Below are positions 1 to 7,580 of a stretch of DNA of 8,159 bases, one piece after another. This DNA comes from an uncultured Lachnospiraceae bacterium. GTDB lineage: Bacteria > Bacillota > Clostridia > Lachnospirales > Lachnospiraceae. Position numbers and translations under genes: made by a program. The notes under the pieces were generated by a model. It saw only the letters and a list, made by a program, of their open reading frames with translations. It ran no database searches and was not told where the DNA came from. Where the stretch lies: assembly GCA_937891165.1 (NCBI GenBank), contig CALAEX010000255.1, positions 1-8,159 on the forward strand, read 5' to 3'. How positions within the stretch are numbered: position 1 is the stretch's first letter; each line of letters begins with the position of its first letter.

Positions 1-98
1 GCCCTTGAACCAAATAAAATCACTTTTATAATATCATATTTTTCTGCTAATGAAGTTATTTCTTTTATAACTTGTTCACTAATACCCGTTTTATTCAT
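1..98 (-). CDS. Nucleotidyltransferase domain protein (MNT/HI0073-like), N-terminal fragment
   Basis: Only the first 32 codons are present; the gene runs off the left edge. The visible protein starts MNKTGISEQVIKEI and reaches the motif ILFGSRA. An LFGSRA stretch about 30 residues from the start, after a short amphipathic helix, is the hallmark of minimal nucleotidyltransferase (MNT) domains; the catalytic D-x-D that should follow lies outside the window. The opening with TG-I/L-S resembles the HI0073-type proteins that pair with a substrate-binding or HEPN partner, some of which are AMP-transferring antitoxins. The ATG is supported by AGAGGA six bases upstream. It overlaps the stop of a 20-codon ORF by ATGA, suggesting translational coupling. 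The fold call is good; the exact role and partner are unknown from this fragment. Confidence 0.75.
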   Translation of the reverse strand, partial: MNKTGISEQVIKEITSLAEKYDIIKVILFGSR

Positions 99-157
99 GT
101 TAATTCCTCTTTCATCCAATCATGTTCAAAACGATTGTGCCAAATACAAGTGGACAT
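95..157 (-). CDS. Possible 20-residue coupled mini-ORF between mannosidase and nucleotidyltransferase
   Basis: The peptide reads MSTCIWHNRF then EHDWMKEELT and stops at TGA. Its ATG lies one base past the mannosidase stop and is preceded at seven bases by GGAGGT, the strongest Shine-Dalgarno site in the window. Its stop overlaps the nucleotidyltransferase start as ATGA. The spacing on both sides is what a translated cistron in an operon would show. I recognise no family: there is no signal peptide or membrane segment, and two Trp, two His and one Cys in 20 residues is unusual. It could be a genuine small protein, a leader that feeds ribosomes to the next gene, or the decayed start of a lost gene. 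That it is translated is inferred from layout only. Confidence 0.4.
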   Translation of the reverse strand: MSTCIWHNRFEHDWMKEELT

Positions 158-158
158 T

Positions 159-3059
159 TTAATTACCTCCAAATATCACTTTCACTTCTACAAGTGTATA
201 TGGTTTTACAGAAACAGAAACTTCCTCTCCTTTTATTTGAGTATCCGATGCTACTTCATTTCCATTTAAATCCACACAGAATGCTTTGGCTGGTGTTTCT
301 TTAAATTTTAAGACTACGTTATCTTCTTTTCCTTCCATTTCATAAAATCTTACATGAGTTTCTTTCGATTTTTCTGTTGGCAATACTGCGGATAATACGC
401 AAGATTGTGCTACAAATTCCAAAAATGACATATCCATTGGCAATACACCTTTATGTGCATTATTTGACATAAAGTATGTTGGATGATTGTAAACATTTGC
501 TATATCTTCTACTTCTTTTGGAGAATTTTTAGCAATCGCCAATGCAACATTTACTACATGAAGTCCTCTATCTGGATATGAGTCTGGATAATTTGCTGTA
601 TTAATCAAAGAAACAGATAAACTGTCTTCGGTTACACGATATCCATATTTGCTATCTGGAATGAGTGCCAATGCAGAACCATCTTCTTTTACTCCCGCAC
701 AAAACTGTAGGGCAGGAATATCATGATTGATTGGTTTACGGTACTGTACACCACAAGGAACATCACACATAAATTCTGTACTCTTTTCCTTCATTGGAAC
801 TTGAAATGTCAATAAGTAAGTTACATCTTTTCCAGAAACTTCATTCCAATCTGCATTAATACAAAAACGAATTGCTCGTTCCCCTGCTTGCAACATAGGA
901 GTCAGTTTCATCGTGGACTTTCCCCACTGATATGTCGCAGTAAAACCTTTTTGTAATTCTCCACTTGGGAGATTCTCTATATGCATCGCATCCGAAAGAT
1001 GCTCTACTTTCAAATATCTACCAATTTTCCAAGCATCTGTAGAAGCTCTATCTAATGTAATCACAGACAAACCAGCGGAGTTATTTTTATCAATATATTC
1101 TACTCCTGTATTTTTATCTATATAAGAAATTAAACGTCCTGTCATACTAGAAAACTCTGCACGAACAAATTCATTTTCTAATACAAAGTTATCAAATGGA
1201 TATTCACTTCGCTTTGCTGGCTGGCGATATACAGAATAAGAAGATGCGGTAGCTTCTCTCATTACTACAGTTGTATAACCCATCGCTGGAACTTCGGCTT
1301 CCACTAAGATACGCAGGAACTGATGGTCCCAAAACCACTGATACTGATTATCTATCATCTGATGACGAAGTGTATTTCCTTTAGAATCCTCAAATTTAAT
1401 ACGACGAATATCTCCAACCCAATCCCATACCGTAAGTTCTGTTACTGCTTTGCGTGTTGTTGTCGTTGGATTAAAAATGTTAAAAATACGAACTTTACCA
1501 CATCCACGTTCTGGATTCGGAACACCATTATTAAATCCTACATGAAATGCCATTCCTTGTGGATTTCCAAGACCTATATTCGCTCCCATATTAAATCCAC
1601 CCCCAGCACCTTCGGATTGTGTCAGTCCAATCTCTACATCTGTTTCAATTGCAGAAGTATCAATCATAGAAGCAATCTTTGTGGTAGCTTTTCCATACTG
1701 CGTTTGAGCATATGCCATCGCTCTAGAAAATTGTGCCATTGCATTTTCACGGGAATCTTGTACACAAGAACCTGTAATAATATCGTGGAAATGATTGTAT
1801 AACACATTCTGCCATGCTTGTTCATGTTTTTCTTTTTTGTACAACGTATCAGCAAATGCCATCCATTTTTCAGCATCTGTCAAAATTGCTTCCGATTTTC
1901 GATTTCCACGTTTGATGCGAGTCTGTGTTGTATAACATCCTGTAGCAAAATAGTTCAATTCATGCTCGATTACTGGTAATTGTTCTCGTACACTTTCTGC
2001 TTCTTTAAAAAATTCTCGGAACGTGCCAAACTTCATCGTTGGCCAAATTGGCCACTGACTCATATCCATTGCATTTTCAATATCACGTCTAGTCGGACCA
2101 CCGCCATGGTCACCCACACCATATACCACCAAACCTGTTTTAAATCCCGCACAAGTCTTAGAAACATCAATTAATCCTAAACCAATTTTTGGTATAATTC
2201 CAGAATTATACCAATATTGTTCTCGATATACTAATAACTCTTTCCCAGATGGGGATTTCCAGCGATATAAGGATTGGTCACCATCCAATGCTCGACAGTG
2301 ATACATATATTTTAAACCACCAAAAGTATCTAACTCTGGAATATTTGCATTATGTCCAAATGTATCTGGTGAAAAATCAATTTCTAATTTATCTGCATCA
2401 ATACCCCAATGTTCTGCTAAATAATGTTTCGTATATTGAATATGACGAAGCAATGATTCCGTGTTTGGCATATTTTTATCCGTTTCTACCCAAGCAGAGG
2501 CAGTTACTTCCCAACGACCTTCTTTTATTCGTTCTTGAATTTCTTCTTTCAACTCTTCATCATACTCTTCCACAATTTTATAAACGGAAGCTTGAGATTG
2601 AGAAAAACAAAACTCAGGATATTGTTTCATCAAATTTAAAACGGTTCGGAATGTAGAAAGCGTGATAGCTACTGTCTCATGATAGGACCACATCCAATCC
2701 ATATCAATATGAGCATGACCTGCTAAGATAAGTTTATATTCTTTTGCAGTTTTAGCACATGGCATCAGCATTTGTTCTGCTTCCTTACATACACTGGCTG
2801 TCAATACTCCATCTAATTCCATCTTTTCTAAAAGATAGTCTAACGCCATTTTAATACATGTATCAAATTGATTATCATTTACTTCATTCAAACGAATGGC
2901 AAATTCTAATTCACTGATAATACGTTTGTTATATTTATTTGGAACTGTAATATGCATTTTTTCTTCTAAAGGCATACCAAAACTTTCTTCATAATGATAC
3001 GATTCTCGATTTCCTCCTATCGAAGTTTTCAGTTTAATAAAATCAGACCAAAAATTCAT
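159..3059 (-). CDS. GH38 alpha-mannosidase, cytoplasmic, complete
   Basis: A 966-residue retaining exo-alpha-mannosidase of glycoside hydrolase family 38, within the usual bacterial size range. The first ~110 residues are an N-terminal extension. The catalytic domain opens with the zinc motif HAHIDMDW (His115, His117, Asp119). The nucleophile is expected to be Asp232 in PDTFGHN. GVGDHGGGPTR (about 314-324) is a further family motif, and HFHDIITGS (His423, His425) supplies the distal zinc ligand in the helical middle domain. The beta-rich GH38 C-terminal domain fills roughly 520-960. All key residues are present. No signal peptide or membrane helix is visible, so it should act in the cytoplasm on imported mannosides or N-glycan fragments; linkage specificity cannot be read. 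The ATG is preceded by AAAGGAG at eight bases. It lies 37 bases after the U32 gene without a terminator, so it is probably read from the same transcript. No transporter or regulator is adjacent. Confidence 0.95.
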   Translation of the reverse strand: MNFWSDFIKLKTSIGGNRESYHYEESFGMPLEEKMHITVPNKYNKRIISELEFAIRLNEVNDNQFDTCIKMALDYLLEKMELDGVLTASVCKEAEQMLMPCAKTAKEYKLILAGHAHIDMDWMWSYHETVAITLSTFRTVLNLMKQYPEFCFSQSQASVYKIVEEYDEELKEEIQERIKEGRWEVTASAWVETDKNMPNTESLLRHIQYTKHYLAEHWGIDADKLEIDFSPDTFGHNANIPELDTFGGLKYMYHCRALDGDQSLYRWKSPSGKELLVYREQYWYNSGIIPKIGLGLIDVSKTCAGFKTGLVVYGVGDHGGGPTRRDIENAMDMSQWPIWPTMKFGTFREFFKEAESVREQLPVIEHELNYFATGCYTTQTRIKRGNRKSEAILTDAEKWMAFADTLYKKEKHEQAWQNVLYNHFHDIITGSCVQDSRENAMAQFSRAMAYAQTQYGKATTKIASMIDTSAIETDVEIGLTQSEGAGGGFNMGANIGLGNPQGMAFHVGFNNGVPNPERGCGKVRIFNIFNPTTTTRKAVTELTVWDWVGDIRRIKFEDSKGNTLRHQMIDNQYQWFWDHQFLRILVEAEVPAMGYTTVVMREATASSYSVYRQPAKRSEYPFDNFVLENEFVRAEFSSMTGRLISYIDKNTGVEYIDKNNSAGLSVITLDRASTDAWKIGRYLKVEHLSDAMHIENLPSGELQKGFTATYQWGKSTMKLTPMLQAGERAIRFCINADWNEVSGKDVTYLLTFQVPMKEKSTEFMCDVPCGVQYRKPINHDIPALQFCAGVKEDGSALALIPDSKYGYRVTEDSLSVSLINTANYPDSYPDRGLHVVNVALAIAKNSPKEVEDIANVYNHPTYFMSNNAHKGVLPMDMSFLEFVAQSCVLSAVLPTEKSKETHVRFYEMEGKEDNVVLKFKETPAKAFCVDLNGNEVASDTQIKGEEVSVSVKPYTLVEVKVIFGGN
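165..170 (-). promoter_or_regulatory. Strong Shine-Dalgarno site GGAGGT embedded in mannosidase stop region
   Basis: GGAGGT on the minus strand sits seven bases before the ATG at 157 and also encodes the Gly-Gly of the mannosidase C-terminus (Gly-Gly-Asn-stop). It therefore allows ribosomes finishing the mannosidase to restart on the mini-ORF. It is the main reason for calling that mini-ORF. Confidence 0.6.
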
Positions 3060-3067
3060 AAAATAAA

Positions 3068-3074
3068 CTCCTTT
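3068..3074 (-). promoter_or_regulatory. Ribosome binding site of the GH38 mannosidase
   Basis: AAAGGAG stands eight bases before the ATG at 3059, in the 37-base gap after the U32 gene. It fixes the start codon. The gap holds no terminator-like hairpin with a T-run, which favours co-transcription. Confidence 0.6.
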
Positions 3075-3096
3075 CTATTAGCTTTCCTGGAATATT

Positions 3097-5565
3097 TTAT
3101 TCCACACCACGCTTAAAATGTCCTTTCGTATAAGAATCCTTCTTTACTACTTTTGTATCTTCTGAAAAAAAGGCAGAGATTACTTTTTTTACTTCTTCCT
3201 CTGATTCTATCGTAAAATCCAATCGAAAACCTGCTGGAATTTCTTTTAATTTTATTCCAAGCAATGAAAAACAAGCACTATTATAAATCACATTATAACA
3301 AGAAGAACAAATTTGTCGTACAGGAAATTCTGCTCCCATACGGTCAGAAAGAACAATTCCCTCTGTTTTTCTTCCATTAGAACAAGAAAATACATTATCT
3401 CTAATACACTGAGCCGATATCATCAATGGCATTCTACCATAGACAATAAAATCACAATCCTCTATTCCAAGTATGGATAATTCTTCTTCATTTAATTCCA
3501 ATGGAGCAGTAAAACGTGTTATGTTTTTCTTTCTAAAAAATTCTTTAGCTTCTGTTTGAAATACATATAAATTATAATTTAATCGCAATTCAAACAAATT
3601 ATCTAACCCATGTTCTTTCAAAAAAGTAAGTTCTTCCAAAGATTTCACTAAAAACCCATCCCAATCACTTTCATAGAAACCTTCTAATTCTGCCTGATAA
3701 CGCACTTTTTCTTTTTCACGAAAAATATGTGGCAATACCAAAAATGTCTTTTTCCCTTGTTCTTTTGTTTCTTTACAACATTGTATTTGTTCCTTTAACG
3801 AAAGATTTTGTAAATCTAAATATACTGTAGAAATTCTATTATCCTCTAAAACCGCTTTCCACTGACTTTTTTCTGATACTAATGCAATCATTTCCGGCTC
3901 TTTTTTTTGCTCTTTTTCTGTTCTTTCTTCATTTTCTTGTATTGTTTCATTTAGTAATTCTCTACGATACCCTTTTAACAGTTCCTCCTTTAATTGTTCA
4001 AATGCCGTTCTACGTAATTCTTTTATTTTTCCAACAGGAAGAAATGTTTTTTCTCCAACAGTGACTTGTAATTCTTGAAAGAAAAATTCACTTTCTCCTG
4101 TTTTACTTAATTGCTCTTTGATTTTTTCTGCCGTTATTGGAGCATTTTTAGCCTCCATTACTTCTTCCCCTGTTACCGTTACTACTATATTACGCACATT
4201 TTCTGTATCTTTTCTTGGTAACAGACTACTTTTTTGATGTGCTTCTAAAGAAACTGTCAAAACAATCGGTTGATTAGGAATTGCAATACATTCTGCCTTT
4301 ACTGGTCGTTGTATTTGACCTTCTACATAGGTTTCTTTCAACTGATTCAATAATACTTCATTTTTTGTTCGATAAACTTCTTGTCCTTTTTTAAGAGGAA
4401 AGCCTTTTTTTACATTTGTTTCATACGAATCTGACCGTCCTTCTATTCCAGCTTTTCCTACGGTAAATTCATAGCTTTCTCTTGAAGTTGTCCTAATTTC
4501 CAATATGTCTCCCGCATTTAAATTCTTTTCTAAATGAATCCCTGCTCGATTTCCTTGAACCTTAGCAACTTCTCCTACTTTTATCCCTGTATGATTTGGA
4601 CGATTCATAGACATCATAGATGGTCCATGATATTGCATATAATATCCTTTTGTAAAACCACCTCGATTATAAAGGTCAGCCACTATATCTATCTGCTCTT
4701 GTAATAAATTTGAATGTTTCTTTAAATACTGATGAAACTCTTTTTCTCCATACTCTGTATATAAATCTGTCATCAATCGATAGGCAGCAGTTACTCCTGC
4801 CGCATACTCTGGTCGTTTCATCCTTCCTTCTATTTTAAAAGAATCTATCCCTGCTTTTATCAATTCTGGAATTTGGTCTAACGTACACATATCCTTTGGA
4901 CTCAAGACATATAAACTATCCTCTTTCTTTTTTCCATCTTCTAATACAGAATATGACATACGACATGGTTGAGCACAACGCCCTCGATTTCCACTTCTAC
5001 CACCAATCATACTACTAAATAAACATTGTCCAGAATAACAATAACAAAGTGCACCATGCACAAAAGCTTCAATTTCTAATGTAGTATTATTTCGTATATT
5101 TTTTATTTCTTCTAGTGACAATTCTCTTGCAGGAACAATTCTAGTTACTGGATGATCAGAAAGTGCTTTTACTCCATCCGCAGAAACCAATGTCATTTGG
5201 GTACTTGCATGAATTGGAAGTTCTTTAAAGTGTTTTGTAAGAAAATGCAGGACACCAACATCCTGCACAATTACTGCATCTACTCCTGCTCTATAGTACT
5301 TTTCTATAAACTCATAAAGTTCTTCTCTCAATTCTTTTTCTTTTAATAATGTATTAACTGTTAAGTAAATTCTACGGTCTTTTGTGTGCACATAATCTAT
5401 TGCTTCTAGTAACATATCTGTTTCTGGATTATCTGCATATGCTCTTGCACCAAATTTACTTCCTCCAATGTAAACCGCATCTGCCCCTGCATTAATTGCT
5501 CCTTTTAAACTCTCTATGGAACCTGCTGGAGCTAAAATTTCAGGTTTCCTTTTTCTTTTTTCCAC
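3097..5565 (-). CDS. Large U32 family protein with DUF3656 (RlhA-like RNA hydroxylation enzyme)
   Basis: An 822-residue member of the U32 'peptidase' family. Characterised relatives (E. coli RlhA, TrhP and Bacillus TrhP) install hydroxycytidine in 23S rRNA or hydroxyuridine in tRNA, so RNA modification is more likely than proteolysis. The N-terminal barrel starts EILAPAGS (9-16) with AGADAVYIGG. The iron-sulfur signature is Cys174, Cys181, Cys197, Cys201 with spacing x6, x15, x3, as in the family. A DUF3656-like region covers about 385-535, and a charged linker (about 542-557) leads to a second barrel-like part ending in VYGRMPLMISAQC and a four-Cys pattern (720, 728, 753, 756). The architecture matches RlhA, but the protein is longer than E. 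coli RlhA (about 650). The start is GTG; AGGA overlaps the zapA stop (TAGGA) seven bases before it, so zapA and this gene are tightly linked. The substrate (23S rRNA or tRNA) is not decidable here. Confidence 0.9.
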   Translation of the reverse strand: MEKRKRKPEILAPAGSIESLKGAINAGADAVYIGGSKFGARAYADNPETDMLLEAIDYVHTKDRRIYLTVNTLLKEKELREELYEFIEKYYRAGVDAVIVQDVGVLHFLTKHFKELPIHASTQMTLVSADGVKALSDHPVTRIVPARELSLEEIKNIRNNTTLEIEAFVHGALCYCYSGQCLFSSMIGGRSGNRGRCAQPCRMSYSVLEDGKKKEDSLYVLSPKDMCTLDQIPELIKAGIDSFKIEGRMKRPEYAAGVTAAYRLMTDLYTEYGEKEFHQYLKKHSNLLQEQIDIVADLYNRGGFTKGYYMQYHGPSMMSMNRPNHTGIKVGEVAKVQGNRAGIHLEKNLNAGDILEIRTTSRESYEFTVGKAGIEGRSDSYETNVKKGFPLKKGQEVYRTKNEVLLNQLKETYVEGQIQRPVKAECIAIPNQPIVLTVSLEAHQKSSLLPRKDTENVRNIVVTVTGEEVMEAKNAPITAEKIKEQLSKTGESEFFFQELQVTVGEKTFLPVGKIKELRRTAFEQLKEELLKGYRRELLNETIQENEERTEKEQKKEPEMIALVSEKSQWKAVLEDNRISTVYLDLQNLSLKEQIQCCKETKEQGKKTFLVLPHIFREKEKVRYQAELEGFYESDWDGFLVKSLEELTFLKEHGLDNLFELRLNYNLYVFQTEAKEFFRKKNITRFTAPLELNEEELSILGIEDCDFIVYGRMPLMISAQCIRDNVFSCSNGRKTEGIVLSDRMGAEFPVRQICSSCYNVIYNSACFSLLGIKLKEIPAGFRLDFTIESEEEVKKVISAFFSEDTKVVKKDSYTKGHFKRGVE

Positions 5566-5574
5566 AAAATATTC

Positions 5575-6519
5575 CTATCTCTTTCTATTTTTATTTTTAG
5601 AATAATTTTTTTGTTCTAACCGAGTAATACTCATTTGAAGCTCCATATTTTCTTCTTTTAATGTTTTATTCTCTCGTTCTATGGCTTCTATTTGTTTTTC
5701 CAAATTAGAACTTTCTTCTTGTACTTCTAACTTTTCTTTTTCTATAAATTCTAAATGAGTTTCTATTTCTTCCTTTTTTTGTTGCAATTCCTGTTTTTCT
5801 TGCACTGTATTCTCTATGGTAATTGCAACTTCTGCAAATTTTTCTTCCATTTCCAATTTTTCTTGTTTTACTATCTCTAATTCCGTTTCTATTTCTAATT
5901 TTTCCTGCTCCACACTCTCTAGTTTAGCTTCTACTTGCAATTTTTCCTGTTCTATTACTTCTACTCTAGCCTCTGCTTGCAATTTTTCTTGTTCTATTAC
6001 TTCTACTCTAGCCTCTGCTTGCAATTTTTCTTGTTCTATTACTTCTACTCTAGCTTCTGCTTGCAATTTTTCTTGCTCTATTGTTTCTAACTTTCCTTTT
6101 AATTCTTCTAGTTCTTTCTCCCATTCTTGTTTTTCTTGTCCCATTGCTTCTAATTTAATAGCAAATTCTGTATTCTTCTTTTGTAATTCTTTATTTTCTT
6201 TTTCTAACGATTCCAATTTTGTCTCAAAACCAATATTTTCTCGTTTTAATTCTAAATTTTCCTGTTGTTTTTCTGTATACTGAGCTAAAAGTTCTTCCTT
6301 ACTTTTTCTCAATTTAAACAAATCATCTGCAATATTAATTTGAATTAACACACTTTCGATGTCTCTATCTAATCGTGCAAAACCTACTTGATGCTTTAAA
6401 TCTTCTATTTTTATATTGATATAATTTGCTAAGCTCTGTAAATATTCTTCACTCTCATAGCCACCCATATTGTAAGGTTTCCCATCAATAAACACTCGAA
6501 TACGATTCCGTTCTTTCAT
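5575..6519 (-). CDS. zapA: ZapA cell division protein with extended coiled coil
   Basis: A 314-residue protein whose first ~95 residues are a ZapA domain: a beta-hairpin start (RIRVFIDGKPYNMGG), then YLQSLANYINIKI and a helix with DIESVLIQINIADDLFKL. ZapA bundles FtsZ filaments at mid-cell as a dimer or tetramer. Classical ZapA is about 85-140 residues; here about 200 extra residues form one long Glu/Lys/Gln-rich coiled coil, with Leu/Val-x-x-Ile pairs keeping one heptad phase from about 102 to 298. Six 14-residue units of the type VEVIEQEKLQAEAR occupy 144-227, three of them almost identical in DNA. The tail is basic (SKNKNRKR). The ATG has AGAGGTGG close upstream and lies 14 bases after ruvB. 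The N-terminal call is firm; the purpose of the long arm (spacer, scaffold or partner docking) is an inference. Confidence 0.9.
   Translation of the reverse strand: MKERNRIRVFIDGKPYNMGGYESEEYLQSLANYINIKIEDLKHQVGFARLDRDIESVLIQINIADDLFKLRKSKEELLAQYTEKQQENLELKRENIGFETKLESLEKENKELQKKNTEFAIKLEAMGQEKQEWEKELEELKGKLETIEQEKLQAEARVEVIEQEKLQAEARVEVIEQEKLQAEARVEVIEQEKLQVEAKLESVEQEKLEIETELEIVKQEKLEMEEKFAEVAITIENTVQEKQELQQKKEEIETHLEFIEKEKLEVQEESSNLEKQIEAIERENKTLKEENMELQMSITRLEQKNYSKNKNRKR
5935..6060 (-). repeat. Three tandem 42-bp repeats inside zapA
   Basis: Units at 5935-5976, 5977-6018 and 6019-6060 differ by one base between neighbours. A decayed fourth unit starts at 6061 with the same TTGCAATTTTTCTTG on the plus strand. 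Each unit codes for 14 residues, exactly two heptads, so gain or loss of a unit keeps both reading frame and coiled-coil phase. The near identity suggests recent expansion by slippage or unequal recombination. Confidence 0.95.
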
Positions 6520-6533
6520 TCTCCACCTCTAAT

Positions 6534-7541
6534 TTATGATTCCTTTTTTTGCACTGGAAGTCCAAAATGCTGATATGCCAATTCTGATACTATTCTTCCT
6601 CTTGGTGTTCGTATAATGAGTCCATTTTGTACAAGAAATGGTTCATTAACTTCCTCTACTGTTCCAGGGTCTTCACCAATCGTAGTAGCTACAGCTTCTA
6701 TTCCTACTGGTCCACCATGAAACCGTTCTATCATTGCTTTTAAAATAGCTCTATCACTATTATCTAAGCCCAACTTGTCTACTTCCATATAATTCAATGC
6801 AATATCTGCGACTTCTTTTGTAATTCGATTATCAAATTGAATTTGAGCAAAATCTCTCACTCTCTTTAACAAACGATTCGCTAAACGTGGTGTACCTCGA
6901 GAACGCTTTGCTAATTCTTTTGCACCTTCCAAATCAATCTCCACTTGAAGTACTTTTGCAGAACGGATAATAATTTCTGTCAATTCCTCTACTGTATAAA
7001 ATTCTAACCGATGAACTACACCAAAACGGTCACGTAATGGTGCAGTCAACATTCCTGCCCTTGTTGTTGCTCCTACTAAAGTAAACTTAGGCAATTCTAA
7101 CCGAATGGATTTTGCCGTTGCTCCCTTTCCAATCACAATATCTATTACAAAATCCTCCATTGCTGGATAAAGTAATTCCTCTACTTGACGATTTAAACGA
7201 TGAATTTCGTCTACAAACAGAACATCTCCCTCTTGAAGATTATTTAAAATTGCTGCCATATCTCCAGGTTTTTCAATAGCTGGACCTGCTGTAACTTTTA
7301 AACTTGTCCCCATTTCATTAGCAATAATTCCTGCTAATGTTGTTTTTCCAAGCCCAGGAGGTCCAAAAAATAAAACATGGTCTAACGATTCCCCTCTCTT
7401 TTTTGCTGCTTCAATATAAATTTTTAAATTCTTTTTTGCCTTTTCTTGTCCAATATAATCTCGCAACAATTGAGGTCTTAACGAACCTTCTATTTTTTTA
7501 TCTTCCTCTATCAATTCTGTTGTAATCAATCGCTTTGCCAT
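6534..7541 (-). CDS. ruvB: RuvB Holliday junction branch migration ATPase
   Basis: A full-length 335-residue RuvB, the AAA+ motor that with RuvA drives branch migration of Holliday junctions in recombinational repair. Visible motifs are RPQLLRDYIGQ (22-32), Walker A GPPGLGKTT (60-68), Walker B LFVDEIH (108-114), sensor 1 GATTRAG (157-163), the arginine-finger segment PLRDRFG (168-174), sensor 2 RGTPRLANR (215-223) and the winged-helix DNA-binding end with FLVQNGLIIRTPRGR (302-316). Nothing essential is missing. The ATG at 7541 is fixed by an in-frame stop just upstream. Its ribosome binding site is weak (GGATGAAG), in keeping with translation coupled to an upstream gene, normally ruvA. Intact ruvA is absent; a truncated helicase gene ends 39 bases upstream instead. 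ZapA follows after 14 bases. Confidence 0.97.
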   Translation of the reverse strand: MAKRLITTELIEEDKKIEGSLRPQLLRDYIGQEKAKKNLKIYIEAAKKRGESLDHVLFFGPPGLGKTTLAGIIANEMGTSLKVTAGPAIEKPGDMAAILNNLQEGDVLFVDEIHRLNRQVEELLYPAMEDFVIDIVIGKGATAKSIRLELPKFTLVGATTRAGMLTAPLRDRFGVVHRLEFYTVEELTEIIIRSAKVLQVEIDLEGAKELAKRSRGTPRLANRLLKRVRDFAQIQFDNRITKEVADIALNYMEVDKLGLDNSDRAILKAMIERFHGGPVGIEAVATTIGEDPGTVEEVNEPFLVQNGLIIRTPRGRIVSELAYQHFGLPVQKKES

Positions 7542-7580
7542 TTTTCTTCATCCATTCTCTATACATTTTTATAACTATTA

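Noticed and set aside
1323..1802. Plus-strand open frame of 159 residues inside the mannosidase gene
   Set aside because: It lies wholly opposite conserved GH38 coding sequence and shows no recognisable domain, so it is a shadow frame.
2249..2656. Plus-strand open frame of 135 residues opposite the mannosidase catalytic domain
   Set aside because: It is antisense to the conserved PDTFGHN region, has a biased and unrecognisable composition, and carries no support for a gene.
3089..3103. Inverted repeat GGAATA-TTT-TATTCC at the end of the U32 gene
   Set aside because: The stem is six bases and AT-rich, includes the stop codon and lacks a following T-run, so it is not a convincing terminator.
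5816..6283. Plus-strand open frame of 155 residues, Ser/Cys-rich with NFSCSITSTLASAC repeats
   Set aside because: It is the antisense of the zapA coiled-coil repeats; Glu/Lys/Leu-rich codons read backwards give Ser/Phe/Cys. It has no separate coding signature.
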